64,000 nt of DNA from Syntrophus sp963665935 (GCA_963665935.1 OY762510.1:2232001-2296000), one strand, 5' to 3'; shown: positions 9,045 through 18,822, counted from the first letter of the stretch. Program-made: numbers and translations. The notes: a model not told the origin generated them from the sequence alone.

Positions 9045-9824
9045 TCAGGCTGCGGCCAGGGTGTAACGCTTCTGTTCTACATCGTACCGGACCAGTCCGT
9101 GTTTCGATGAGGTATTCATATGTCTCGATACGGCAGAAGGGGAGAGGCCCAACCGTTCAGCGATTTCTCCCGTGGAAAGGGGCTGCTGCCGCAGGAGGGA
9201 CATGATCTCACTGATCGCCAGTTTATCGGCAACCAGGTCATCGAAGATCTTATCCACCTCATTACTTTTGAAAAAGGCTTCGACTTCTTCCCTCTTTTTC
9301 AGGTCCGGGGATAATCTCATCCGTTCCCTCTCCACCAGTCGAATAGAGGGGAGTAATCTCGTCACGGCGGCCAGTTTGGCTGCCAGTGTATATTTGGCAA
9401 TTCCTTCAGCTTCACCGAGAGGTCCCAGTGCCTTCACCTTCTTTTCAATATCATTCATGGTTTCGGCAAAACGGACGCCTTCGGCGCCGGAGATGAATTC
9501 AATTCTCAGCCGCCCGGGGTTCAACCCGACGCGCTCCAGAATTTTCTTTGCCAGCTGAACGGTGCTTAACGCATGGTAATTCCCATGGGTGATGTAGTTG
9601 CATTCGCCCAGGTGGCACCCGATGACGAACACCCCATCGGCCCCCTTCGAGAAAGCCTTGAATACATGGGTCAGATCGACTCTGCCGGAACACATGACAC
9701 GGATGAGCCGAATATCGGTCGCATATTGCAGTCTGGAAACTCCAGCCAGGTCAGCTGCGCCGTACCCTCACCACTGGCATACAAAACCGAGTATCTTGGG
9801 CTTAAATTCCAGTCCTGTCGTCAT
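9045..9824 (-). CDS. bamF: BamF-like MvhD electron-transfer protein with selenocysteine (UGA at 9768-9770) and C-terminal winged helix
   Basis: A full gene appears only if the in-frame TGA at 9768-9770 is read as selenocysteine: 259 aa from ATG 9824, UGA at codon 19. The N-terminus then reads PKILGFVCQW-U-GYGAADLAG, which matches the CxxC motif of MvhD/FlpD proteins with Sec in place of the second Cys; the frame continues VMCSGRVDLTHVFKAF and GCHLGECNY, also MvhD hallmarks. MvhD moves electrons to the HdrA flavin. BamF of Geobacter is likewise described as a selenoprotein. Residues about 201-259 form an ArsR-like winged helix (STGEIAERLGLSPSAVSRHMNTSSKHGLV), unusual for MvhD. A conventional caller would start at the internal ATG 9695. 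Confidence 0.85.
9733..9745 (-). promoter_or_regulatory. Possible SECIS hairpin for bamF
   Basis: On the coding strand, 22 bases after the UGA, CTGGA and TCCAG can pair around a GTT loop. Bacterial SECIS elements are short hairpins with a GU-bearing loop a similar distance after the UGA. The stem is only 5 bp and an alternative CAGC/GCTG pairing exists nearby, so the exact element is uncertain. Confidence 0.4.
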
Positions 9825-9884
9825 TCTTTCTCACCCCTTCCATTCGAAATCCTGATTTTATTTCTTCGTATATTTTTAACCATT

Positions 9885-12800
9885 TCAAACCACCTCATCC
9901 ATGAGGAGTTGTACCGTTTCTTCTTCCTGAAGGGCGGCCTCGATCTGGTTCCCGATCTCTTCATCGGTAAAGTGCTTCAGGGAAACCGCCGAGGTGGGGC
10001 ATACGGTGTTGCAGACCCCGTCTCCCTTGCAGAGGACGGGATTCACTCTAGCTCTTCTGCCCTGCGGCGACTCGTAAAAGTCGATGGCGCCGTACGAACA
10101 GACCGTGATGCAGGCCCCGCAGGAAACGCACTGGTTTTCATCAACCTGGGCCACCGCGCCCGAGGCCGTCACGATATCCCGACAGAGGAGGGTCAGGACA
10201 CGGCCTGCGGCTCCATAGGCCTGGCTGATCGTTTCCACGATATGCTTGGGATATTGGGCCATGCCGCAGAGATAAACCCCGTCTGTCGCGAACTCGACGG
10301 GCCGCAGTTTCACATGGGCTTCCTTGAAGAAGCCATCGGGGTTCAACGTGACCTTGAACAGGCTCGCGATGTCCTGCGTTGCCGCGGAGGGAATCGTGGC
10401 GGCGGACAGGACGAGGAGATCCGCGTCCAGGGCCAACTTCTGGCCGAGGATGTAATCCGGCGCGGTCACCCTCAGGACCGGCTTGCCTTCCTCTACCACT
10501 GCTTCCACGGTCGGGGCCTCTTCCGCCTCAAAGCGGATGAACCGGACATCCTTCTCCGATGCCTCCCGGTAATAATCCTCGGCGTACCCGTAGGTCCGCA
10601 TATCCCGGAAGAGGATGGAGATGTCCACTCGGGGATTTTTCTCCTTCAGCTTCAGGGCATTCTTGATCGCATGGGTGCAGCAGATCTTGCTGCAGTAATT
10701 CCGGTCCTCGTTCCGGCAGCCCACGCACTGGATCATTACGAGGTTCTCGGCATTGAGGATCTTATCATCCTCTCCGGCGATCAGGCCTTCCAGCTCCAGC
10801 TGGGTCAGGACCCGCTCATCCTGGCCATAGAGGTATTCCGTGGGCTGATATTCCTCGGCCCCGATGGCGATGACCGTGGCCCCGTGCTTGATCTCCGCAG
10901 GACCTCTGCTGGAATTCACCGTCGTTACGAAATTTCCGACGTAGCCGCCGGCCTCCGTGATGGTCGCACCCGTGTAGACATGCACCAGGGGGTTTTGATA
11001 AACTTTCTTGACCAGATCGCCCAAGTAAGCCTGAACATCCATCCCTTCCAGGGTGTAATGGATTCTTCTTGCCGTTCCACCCAGCTTATCCTCTTTTTCC
11101 ACCAGATAAACATCGTGTCCCTGATCGGCAATGGAGAGGGCGCAGGTCATGCCGGCCACACCGCCGCCGACGACCAGGGCTGCATTGTCCACCGGCAGAT
11201 CGTACTCGGGCAGGGGCTCCAGACTGCGGGCCCGCGCCACCGACATCCGGATGAGATCCTTGGCCTTCTGTGTGGCGTCTTCCTTTTCCTTTGCATGCAC
11301 CCAGGAATTATGCTCCCGGATGTTCGCCATTTCGTAGTAATACTGATTGATTCCCGCTTCCCGGACGGTGTCCCGGAAGAGGGGTTCCAGGGTTCGAGGC
11401 GAGCAGGCCGCGACGACCACGCGGTTGAGGCCTTTTTCCCGGGTCATGTCGGTGATTTCCCTTGCGGAGTTCGTAGCGCAGGCAAAAAGCTGCTCCTGGG
11501 CGTAGACCACGTTGGGCAGGGTCAGGGCATATTCAACCGTTTCCGGCACATTGACGATCCGACCGATGTTCGCCCCGCAATGGCACACAAAGACGCCGAT
11601 CCTCGGTTCCTCCTGGGAGACATCCCTCTCCTCCGGATAGACCCTTTCCGTGGACAGCTTCCCGCGCCTGTAGTCAAGGAGTTCGCCGACCTGCGAGCCG
11701 GCCGCGCTGGCCGTCAGAACCGAATCGGGAATATCCGCCGGTCCCTGGAATCCACCGCTGACAAAGATGCCGGGCTGGCTGGTCTCCATGGGATTGGTGG
11801 GATTTGTCAGGCAGAATCCCTGGGCATTGAGATCGATTCCGAACCTGGCCGCCATCTCCTTAGCCTCATCCGGAGGATTCAGGCCGACGGACAGGACCAC
11901 CATCTCGAACTCTTCTTCCTTGACCCCTTCATCGGGCGTGGAATAGCGGATCGTCACATTCTTCGTGATGGGGTCCTCTTTGACGATGGACACGTAGCTG
12001 CGAAGGAACCGGACACCGGGAAGATCGGCGGTTCTCTGGTAGAACCGTTCAAAATCCTTCCCGAAGGAACGAATGTCATTGTGGAAGATCGTACATTCCG
12101 CCTCGGCATCGTGTTCCTTGGTCAGGATCACCTGTTTCTGGTTATAGGTGCAGCAGACGCCGGAACAATAGCTGTTCTCCCCCGGAGTGACCCGTCGGGA
12201 ACCGACACAGGAAATCCAGGCGATTTTATGGGGATGCTTCTTGTCGGAAAACCGCAGGATTTCACCACCGTAAGCTCCCGTGGCGGACAACAGCCGCTCG
12301 AAATCCATGCTGGTGACCACGTTGGCAAACTCGCCATAGTGATATTCCGCATTAACGCCGGGATCAAAAGGTTCCATGCCGGTCGCCAGGATGACGGCTC
12401 CCACATTGATCTCCACCTTCTGCGGCTTCTGTTTGAAATCGATGGCGTCCGCCTTGCAGACCCGCTGGCAGAGCGTACACTTCTTATCCTTCAGGTAGAG
12501 GCAGCTCTCGTCGATATAGGCAACCAGGGGAAACGCCTGCGAGAAATAGACGTGGACGGATTTATTATAGGATATGTCCTGGTTGAATGAATCCGGGTAC
12601 TGCACCGGGCAGTACTCCGTACAGACGGCACATCCCGTACACTTGTCCTCCAGAATGTATCTCGGCTTTCTAACGACTGTTACCGTCAAATCTCCCGCCT
12701 CTCCGACGACACTGTCAACGTCGGTATACGTCAGGATCTCGATGTTTGGATGCCGGCCGACCTCGGCCAGTTTCGGTGAGAGAATTCACATGGAGCAGTC

Positions 12801-13001
12801 GTTGGTCGGGAAGGTCTTGTCCAGCTGGGCCATATGACCCCCGATGCTGGGTCCCTTCTCTACCAGGTACACCTTGAAACCCGCCGTGGCCAGATCAAGA
12901 GAGGCCTGAATGCCGCTGATCCCGCCGCCGACAACCATGACGTCTCCAAACCGGTTATCTCCGAAGCTTTTGCAAAGCTGTTCGATCTGTTCTTTTTCCA
13001 T
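9885..13001 (-). CDS. bamE: BamE-like HdrA electron-bifurcation flavoprotein with selenocysteine (UGA at 12786-12788)
   Basis: About 1038 aa in one frame interrupted only by a TGA at 12786-12788 (codon 72). Around it the protein reads TFPTNDCSM-U-ILSPKLAEVGRHPNI, exactly where HdrA proteins have a cysteine, so selenocysteine is the natural reading. Order: FAD motif GGGISGIQASLDLA, the Sec site, two [4Fe-4S] motifs (CTGCAVCTEYC; CTLCQRVC), a VFVCHCGANIG insert, a second FAD motif GGGVAGMTCAL, and two terminal ferredoxin motifs (CVSCGACITVC; CKGDGVCNTVC). It thus looks like two HdrA cores in tandem. ATG 13001 is preferred over ATG 13016 because GAGG lies about 9 bases ahead. It should accept and split electrons with BamF and BamD. 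Confidence 0.88.
12755..12768 (-). promoter_or_regulatory. SECIS-like hairpin for bamE
   Basis: Seventeen bases after the UGA on the coding strand, GGCCG and CGGCC pair around the loop AGGT. A short GC stem with a GGU-bearing loop at this distance is what bacterial SelB recognises, for example after the E. coli fdhF UGA. selB is in the same window at 49345. Confidence 0.65.
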
Positions 13002-13032
13002 TGATATCAACCTCATCAGATTTGATGATTTC

Positions 13033-14184
13033 TTAAAGCGCTTCCGAAATCACTTCCGAAAGTTCTTTTACTTCAATCTTGTCGTCCAGACCCATGGTGA
13101 CCCGGCTGTCCTCGAAGTTGGTGATGCAGTAAGGACAGGCAGTGACCAGCACCTCGGCCCCGACGCCGACGGCCTGGTCGAGCCGCAGGTCGCAGAAACG
13201 CTCTCCCTTGACCGTTTCCATCCAGATCCGGCCTCCTCCGCCACCGCAGCAGAGGCTGGCGACGTGGTGCTCCGGAAGTTCCGAAAACTCCGCCCCGGGG
13301 ACAGCCTTCAGGACGTCCCGCGGTTCGTCATAGACGCCGTTGTGCCGCCCCAGGTAACAGGGGTCGTGCCAGGTGACCTTCTTGGCAAACTCGCCCTTCA
13401 GGGTCAGTTTTCCTTGCGAAATCAGTTCGGCCAGGAACTGGGATATGTGGACCACATCGAAGTTCACCTTGAACTCGGGGTACTCGTTCTTGAAGGTATG
13501 GTAGCAATGGGGGGAGGAGACCAGGATCCTCTTCACCCCGGCATCGACAAAGGCCTTGATGTTCTCCTTGGCCAGGCGCTTGAATACCTCTTCGTCGCCC
13601 GCCTTGCGGATGCTCTCCCCGCAGCACACTTCCTTCTCGCCCAGAATGCCGAAGTTCACTCCCGCTGCCTGCAGGACCTTTGCCGTGGCCACGGCGACCT
13701 TCTTCATCCGCGGGTCATAGCTGGCGTAGCAGTCGGGGAAATAGAGGATGTCCATATCCTCGGTGAATTCCTGGATGTTCAGGCCCTTGGCCCAGTCCGC
13801 CCGCTTGCTCCGCTCTTCGTTCAGGGGATTGCCCGAACCGACGAGGCTGCCTCGAATGGACTTGATGGGCAGGACGGAATGGGGGAAAACCCCGTATTCC
13901 GTGGCGATCCGGCGCAGGGCCACCCCGGATTCGATCTGCTTCACGTCCCGCGGGCACTGTTGGGGACATCTCCCACAGGTGGTACAGCGCCACATGTCTT
14001 CGCTTTCAATGTCCGTCAGGCCGAAGGTGGCCTCCCGGACCAGCTTGCGCATGCTGAAACTTGTCACCCGGTTCCAGGGACAGACACTGTCGCACAATCC
14101 GCATTGGAAGCATCGCTTGAAGGCGTCTCCACCGTGCGCTTTTACTTCTTCTATGATTTCTTTGAAGGGGGCTATCGTTTCCAC
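13033..14184 (-). CDS. bamD: BamD-like HdrD-type iron-sulfur subunit
   Basis: 383-aa protein with the layout of HdrD/GlpC: two N-terminal [4Fe-4S] motifs (CFQCGLCDSVC; CTTCGRCPQQC) and two cysteine-rich CCG domains (EVCCGESIRKAG; HDPCYLGRHN with CCGGGGG; then CPYC). CCG domains bind a non-cubane [4Fe-4S] cluster in heterodisulfide reductases. In the Bam complex this subunit is thought to connect the HdrA-like BamE with other modules. Spacing is 31 bases from bamC and a short gap to bamE. Confidence 0.9.
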   Translation of the reverse strand: METIAPFKEIIEEVKAHGGDAFKRCFQCGLCDSVCPWNRVTSFSMRKLVREATFGLTDIESEDMWRCTTCGRCPQQCPRDVKQIESGVALRRIATEYGVFPHSVLPIKSIRGSLVGSGNPLNEERSKRADWAKGLNIQEFTEDMDILYFPDCYASYDPRMKKVAVATAKVLQAAGVNFGILGEKEVCCGESIRKAGDEEVFKRLAKENIKAFVDAGVKRILVSSPHCYHTFKNEYPEFKVNFDVVHISQFLAELISQGKLTLKGEFAKKVTWHDPCYLGRHNGVYDEPRDVLKAVPGAEFSELPEHHVASLCCGGGGGRIWMETVKGERFCDLRLDQAVGVGAEVLVTACPYCITNFEDSRVTMGLDDKIEVKELSEVISEAL

Positions 14185-14215
14185 CGGTTTCCTTCCTTAT
14201 TCCTTAGTCTGCTTT

Positions 14216-14779
14216 TTATTTTTGAGGCTCAACGCCTGCACCCTGCTGCGCCATCCGGGCGACCGCTTTCATGACCTTGTCCAATCCATATCGATCCGCC
14301 AGGCTTTCCAGTCCGAGTTCCATCTCATCCGGTGTCGCCTTTTCTTCACATTCCTCTTCATATTCAACATAAGTCAGGGCGCCGGTCCGGCATACCTGGA
14401 CGCACATGGGTTCCTTCTGTGGAGGAATGTCCTCACACATATCGCAGGCGATCGGAAGGCCAGAATCGGGTTCCTTGAACCAATCTCTCGATGGACAGGA
14501 AGCTCCGCAGAAGCTGCACTGGGGATACTCTATCCCATTAATCTTATAAGCCTGTCTGCCGCTGCATTCGGCCTTGGCATACTCTCCACCGCGCACCGGG
14601 ACATAAACATCGTTCTGCTCGTCAATAACCATGCGGATTCGCGCCCGGTCCGGGTTGATGCTGCTATATTTCGGCTTGGCATGAAATGCCGAGCAGGCCA
14701 GCTCACAGGCACGGCAGCCGATGCATTTATCAAGATCCGCTTTTATCTCTTTGATTAATCTCTTTTTTACGTCACTCAC
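14216..14779 (-). CDS. bamC: BamC-like electron-transfer iron-sulfur protein
   Basis: 187-aa ferredoxin-type subunit of the kind paired with aldehyde:ferredoxin oxidoreductases, with multiple cysteine clusters: CIGCRACELACSAFH near the N-terminus, CSFCGASCPS, CDMC and CVQVC. BamC forms the catalytic BamBC unit and carries electrons to the tungsten cofactor of BamB. It begins 5 bases after the second bamB gene, so the two are surely co-expressed. Confidence 0.9.
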   Translation of the reverse strand: MSDVKKRLIKEIKADLDKCIGCRACELACSAFHAKPKYSSINPDRARIRMVIDEQNDVYVPVRGGEYAKAECSGRQAYKINGIEYPQCSFCGASCPSRDWFKEPDSGLPIACDMCEDIPPQKEPMCVQVCRTGALTYVEYEEECEEKATPDEMELGLESLADRYGLDKVMKAVARMAQQGAGVEPQK

Positions 14780-14784
14780 GGTCT

Positions 14785-16761
14785 TTACCCCCTGACATTC
14801 ACTTTCAATTCTTCTGTTAGCGACGGAGTCTCATGCTTGATATAAACTTCGTTACCTGTCAGGATTCCTCTCTTGATGAGGTCTTCCGCCACGTCGCCCA
14901 ATCCCAGTTCTTCCAGCCTTCCTTTGGTGGGAATGCCGTCCAATGTCCAACCCTTGAATTCATAATACGCATCGAGGTGCTTCTGCTCCATTTCGGGATC
15001 TCGAATTGCCCAATGGTCTTCCGGCGGTTTCTCCACATCCCGTCTCAAGCCTCTTCGGACATTAATGGCCCGCAGGAGATTCCGGTTCCTCTGCCCGATT
15101 TCCCACAGCTTGTCTGAATCCATATCCATTCCGGTGGCCAGGGAGATAAACTTGGGAAGATTGAAAATATGATAGGGAGGCGAGCCGCCGAATTGGCCCC
15201 GGAAGGAGGACAGCCAGGCGCAGGTCCCGATGGCGTCATCGACGAAATGCATGGTCTCATTCCAGTCACAGGCCGCAACCGCCGCCTCGATGGGCATGTG
15301 CTGCCGGGGCTCCCATTCCATAAACCATTTCTTAAACCTCTCCGGAGCGGCAGCCCAATTTTCGACAAACTTTTTTCTCTTCTCCAACTTTAAGGGAGCC
15401 TGAGGGAACGAACCTTCAATCTGGGTGATATTCATCTTCTCCCCGGTGCAGTACATCAGGAAAAAGGGGAAATTAACGATGCCCAGCTTGAGCGGAACCT
15501 GTTCCACTTTCTTCGTGGTATTGTGATCGTATTCCTCGGCTCCTCGGCCGATGATCCGGGCCGCCCGATAAACACCCTGGGCCAGGGCATCGCCGACCAT
15601 CCCTTTCCGATGAACCATGATGTCCAGGAGATAGAAGAACCTGTCCCGGTTCTCAGTCGGGAATTCCGGCAGGTCTTTATTGGTCAGGATCCCTGCGTTA
15701 TAAAGCTCCATGGCGAAGGCGAGAATCTGAGGCGTGGAAAATCCGTCCAGTCCGTATTCCGTGGTAAGCCCGAGGATATCGTAATTGAAATCGATCTCTT
15801 CGAAGGCCGCCATGGTGTAAGTCAGTTTGTTGAAGCATTTCAGGTGGTAGGTGGACCGTCCCGGATAGGAGATCAGATAATGGCAGTCCTTCGGACAGTT
15901 GTAGCAGCTCGTGTCCCTCAGCCGGATTTTTTTCCACAGCGCCACCCATCTCTCTTCCCGATCCTTGTTCCAGTAACCCTTCCTCCGCTCCCGTGCATTG
16001 CCCCAGGCGAAATTGTCGACATGGAAGCTTTCATTATGATCGTGCGCCATGGGGTCCCCGGCGTTCGGGTTCTCGTGAATTTCCTTGTACTTGACCTGGC
16101 TGATCGCCCAGAGCTCAGCCGGATGGGCCATATTGACGTCCTTGGTGCCCCGGACCGCGATGGCCTTTAACCGTTTGGATCCCATGACCGCACCCACCCC
16201 ATGCCGAGCGGCGCTCGAGTTGTAGTGTTCGATGCTGGCCGTAAAGACCCTGTTTTCACCGGCCAGGCCGATAGCCGCCACCTGCACCTTGGGGTCTTTC
16301 AACTCCTTGGCAAGGATGGCTGCGGTTTCCCGCGTGCCTTTCCCCTGGAGATGGCTCGCATCGCGCAGTTCCACTTTGTCATTGTGAATCCACAGATAAA
16401 CCAGCTTGGGAGATTCTCCGGTAATGATAATCTTGTCATAGCCGGCAAATTTCAGTTCCGGCCCGAAGTACCCTCCCATCAGGGAATTCACGTATAAACC
16501 TGTTTGGGGAGAGATGGTGCTCACACTGGTGCGGTTCGCACCGACCACCGGCGTACCGTGCAAAAGAGCGGCACTGAAGATGAGCACGTTCTCGGGAGCC
16601 AGGGGATCGACTTCGGGAGGAACCCTGTCCCAAAGTATCCTCAGGGCAGTACCCTGTCCGCCCAGATGAAGTTCGGTTAATTTTGGGTCTGTCGGCACCC
16701 GCTTAACGCTTCCTTGGGATAGATCGACTTCTAAATTAAACCCGGTTTCTGCGTACCTCAT
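14785..16761 (-). CDS. bamB: BamB-like tungsten aldehyde oxidoreductase-family benzoyl-CoA reductase subunit (copy 2)
   Basis: 658-aa member of the aldehyde:ferredoxin oxidoreductase family. Class II benzoyl-CoA reductase BamB carries a tungsten bis-pyranopterin and a [4Fe-4S] cluster and reduces benzoyl-CoA to cyclohexa-1,5-diene-1-carbonyl-CoA without ATP. Visible: the pterin-binding N-terminal fold (LGGQGTALRILWDRVPPEVDP, NRTSVSTISPQTGLYVNSLMGG), the [4Fe-4S] motif CYNCPKDC, and the C-terminal DDAIGTCAWLSSFRGQFGG. It is similar along its whole length to copy 1 directly upstream. AGAGGT precedes ATG 16761. Which of the two copies is the main catalytic subunit cannot be told from the sequence. 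Confidence 0.88.
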   Translation of the reverse strand: MRYAETGFNLEVDLSQGSVKRVPTDPKLTELHLGGQGTALRILWDRVPPEVDPLAPENVLIFSAALLHGTPVVGANRTSVSTISPQTGLYVNSLMGGYFGPELKFAGYDKIIITGESPKLVYLWIHNDKVELRDASHLQGKGTRETAAILAKELKDPKVQVAAIGLAGENRVFTASIEHYNSSAARHGVGAVMGSKRLKAIAVRGTKDVNMAHPAELWAISQVKYKEIHENPNAGDPMAHDHNESFHVDNFAWGNARERRKGYWNKDREERWVALWKKIRLRDTSCYNCPKDCHYLISYPGRSTYHLKCFNKLTYTMAAFEEIDFNYDILGLTTEYGLDGFSTPQILAFAMELYNAGILTNKDLPEFPTENRDRFFYLLDIMVHRKGMVGDALAQGVYRAARIIGRGAEEYDHNTTKKVEQVPLKLGIVNFPFFLMYCTGEKMNITQIEGSFPQAPLKLEKRKKFVENWAAAPERFKKWFMEWEPRQHMPIEAAVAACDWNETMHFVDDAIGTCAWLSSFRGQFGGSPPYHIFNLPKFISLATGMDMDSDKLWEIGQRNRNLLRAINVRRGLRRDVEKPPEDHWAIRDPEMEQKHLDAYYEFKGWTLDGIPTKGRLEELGLGDVAEDLIKRGILTGNEVYIKHETPSLTEELKVNVRG

Positions 16762-16839
16762 TTTTTACCTCTTCTATATTTTTTACCCTGTCCAAATGGA
16801 CTTGAAGCCCTTTGGAACCTCTTTGAAGGAATGTCCTTG

Positions 16840-18822
16840 CTAGCCCTTCAGGATCTCCCGCTTTACGAGATCTTCGCTCACGTAATCCAAGCCCAGACTG
16901 TCCAACGTCTCTCTGGTCGGAATACCATCCCGTGTCCAACCCTTGAATTCATAATACGCATCCAGAAGTTTCTGCTCCGCCTCCGGATCCCTTTCCTGCC
17001 AATGGGCTTCCGGCGGCTGCTCATCGACTCTTCTCATGCCTCTTCTCACATTGATGGCTCTGGCCAGATTGCGGTTTCTCTTTCCGATTTCCCAGAGCTT
17101 TTCAGGATCGAGTTCGATGCCGGTGGCCAGGAGGATGTACTCCGGCAGATTATAAAGGTGATAAGGGGGCCTTCCGCCGTATTGACCTCGGAACGATGAC
17201 AGCCAGGTGCACGCTCCGATGGCATCATCGACGTAATGCATCACCTCGTTCCAGGCGGCAATATTGACTGACGCTTCGATCGGAAGCTGTTGACCCGGTT
17301 CCCATTCCAGGAACCATTTCCTGAATTTCTCCGGAGCGGCCTCCCAGCCTTCTACGAATTTTTTCCGCTCCTCCGGATCAGGGATGGGTTGCTGGGGAAA
17401 AGAACCTTCAACCTGGGTGATATTGGTTTTGTCACCGGTGGCATACATCAGGAAATACGGGAAATTGACCTTTTGCTGTCTGAGGGGTGCCTGCTCGATT
17501 TTTTTCGTGGTATTGCGAGAATGGGCTTCCGCTCCCTTACCGATCTGACGGGCGGCCTCATAGATCCCCTCAGCCAGCTTATCGCCGAGACCTTCCCGCC
17601 GGGCGATTTTTTCAGCCAGATAGATCATTCTGCCCTCGACCTCGGCGGGGAATTCCGGCAGGTCTGCGTCCGTTAAAATGCCGGCGTTGCATAGTTCCAC
17701 GACAAAAGAAAGAACATGATGCATGGCGAATTCATCCAGGCCGTAATCCTGGATGGCGCAAAGCACATCGTAATTAAGCTTCATATCCTCGTAGGCCGCT
17801 TTCGCATAAGCAAGTTTGCAGTAGGATTTCAGAAAATATTTGCGCGAATTCGGCAGGGAAATCGCCTGATGGCATTCCTTCGGACAGTTGTAACAGGCGG
17901 TTCCCCTTAGCATCTTGCTCGTTTCAACGACCGTTTCCTCCATCTCCTCCATGACCTGGCTGTAATTTTCCCACTGGAGGTAAGTCCGCACACTTTCAAC
18001 ACGCACCGTCCACTCGTCCTGAAGTTCTTTGCTCCAATAACCTCTTGCCCGCCCCTGCGCATCACCCCAGGCGAAATGATTGGCGTGCCAGGAATCGTCC
18101 TCCTCGCGCAGGAAAACATCCCCACAATAGGGGTTATCGTAAATTCTCTGATATTGACTGAGGCATAGTTCCCAAAGGTCAGCCGGTCGGGCGATATTGA
18201 TTTCCTTATTTCCCCGCACGGCAATCGCTTTGATTCCCTTATCTCCCATGATTGTGCCGACCCCTTGAGAGGCGCTGGAGTTGGAGTGTTCGATGGTAGA
18301 CTGATAGGCCCGGTTTTCTCCGGCCAGGCCGATGGCGGCCACCTGGATTTTGCTGTCCTTCAACTCCTTTTGAATAAGCATGGCAGCTTCACGGGCGCTT
18401 TTCCCGGTGAGTTGACTCGCATCACGTATTTCTACTTTGTCATTGTGGATCCACAGGTAAACAAGGCTGGGAGATTTGCCGCGAATGATGATTTGGTCGT
18501 AACCCGCATGCTTCAGCTCCGGTCCGAAAAAGCCTCCGAATCCGGAAGAAACGTAAAGGTTTGACTGGGGATTGATCGTGCTGACACTGGTACGGTTGGC
18601 GCCTGGAACGGGGGTGCCGTGCAGAAGACCGGCACTGAAGATAAGCAGATTATCGGGAGAAAAGGGTCCAACTTCAGGGGGAACCCTGTCCCACAGTATC
18701 TTCAGGGCAGTACCCTGCCCCCCGAGAAGGGTTTCAACAGATTTCGGATCCGTTTCCACCCGTTCAATATTCCCCGTCGCTAAATCGATCTCTAGGTTAT
18801 ATCCTGTTTCTCCGTATCGCAT
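16840..18822 (-). CDS. bamB: BamB-like tungsten aldehyde oxidoreductase-family benzoyl-CoA reductase subunit (copy 1)
   Basis: 660-aa paralogue of the next gene and first gene of the operon. It has the same AOR-family landmarks: LGGQGTALKILWDRVPPEVGP, NRTSVSTINPQSNLYVSSGFGG, CYNCPKEC and DDAIGACTWLSSFRGQYGG. Compared with copy 2 it has about 20 extra residues ahead of CYNCPKEC (EWTVRVESVRTYLQWENYSQ region) and a shorter tail. ATG 18822 was chosen because MRYGETGYNLEIDL matches the N-terminus of copy 2 and has AGAGGT 7 bases ahead; a longer frame to 18909 lacks this. The 78-base gap to copy 2 shows no strong hairpin. The copies may differ in substrate (for example benzoyl-CoA versus a substituted or reduced ring). 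Confidence 0.88.
   Translation of the reverse strand: MRYGETGYNLEIDLATGNIERVETDPKSVETLLGGQGTALKILWDRVPPEVGPFSPDNLLIFSAGLLHGTPVPGANRTSVSTINPQSNLYVSSGFGGFFGPELKHAGYDQIIIRGKSPSLVYLWIHNDKVEIRDASQLTGKSAREAAMLIQKELKDSKIQVAAIGLAGENRAYQSTIEHSNSSASQGVGTIMGDKGIKAIAVRGNKEINIARPADLWELCLSQYQRIYDNPYCGDVFLREEDDSWHANHFAWGDAQGRARGYWSKELQDEWTVRVESVRTYLQWENYSQVMEEMEETVVETSKMLRGTACYNCPKECHQAISLPNSRKYFLKSYCKLAYAKAAYEDMKLNYDVLCAIQDYGLDEFAMHHVLSFVVELCNAGILTDADLPEFPAEVEGRMIYLAEKIARREGLGDKLAEGIYEAARQIGKGAEAHSRNTTKKIEQAPLRQQKVNFPYFLMYATGDKTNITQVEGSFPQQPIPDPEERKKFVEGWEAAPEKFRKWFLEWEPGQQLPIEASVNIAAWNEVMHYVDDAIGACTWLSSFRGQYGGRPPYHLYNLPEYILLATGIELDPEKLWEIGKRNRNLARAINVRRGMRRVDEQPPEAHWQERDPEAEQKLLDAYYEFKGWTRDGIPTRETLDSLGLDYVSEDLVKREILKG

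Noticed and set aside
9573..12590. A 1005-codon open frame on the plus strand opposite bamE
   Set aside because: It mirrors the codon pattern of bamE (high third-position GC opens the antisense frame), has no ribosome site and no recognisable domain. The minus-strand HdrA protein explains the region.
12690..13016. Treating the bamE 5' part as a separate broken gene or pseudogene
   Set aside because: The frame continues on both sides of the TGA with HdrA sequence, a SECIS-like hairpin follows, and selB is present; selenocysteine is the simpler explanation.
12910..14274. 454-codon plus-strand open frame opposite bamD
   Set aside because: Antisense shadow of bamD and the start of bamE; no domain features.
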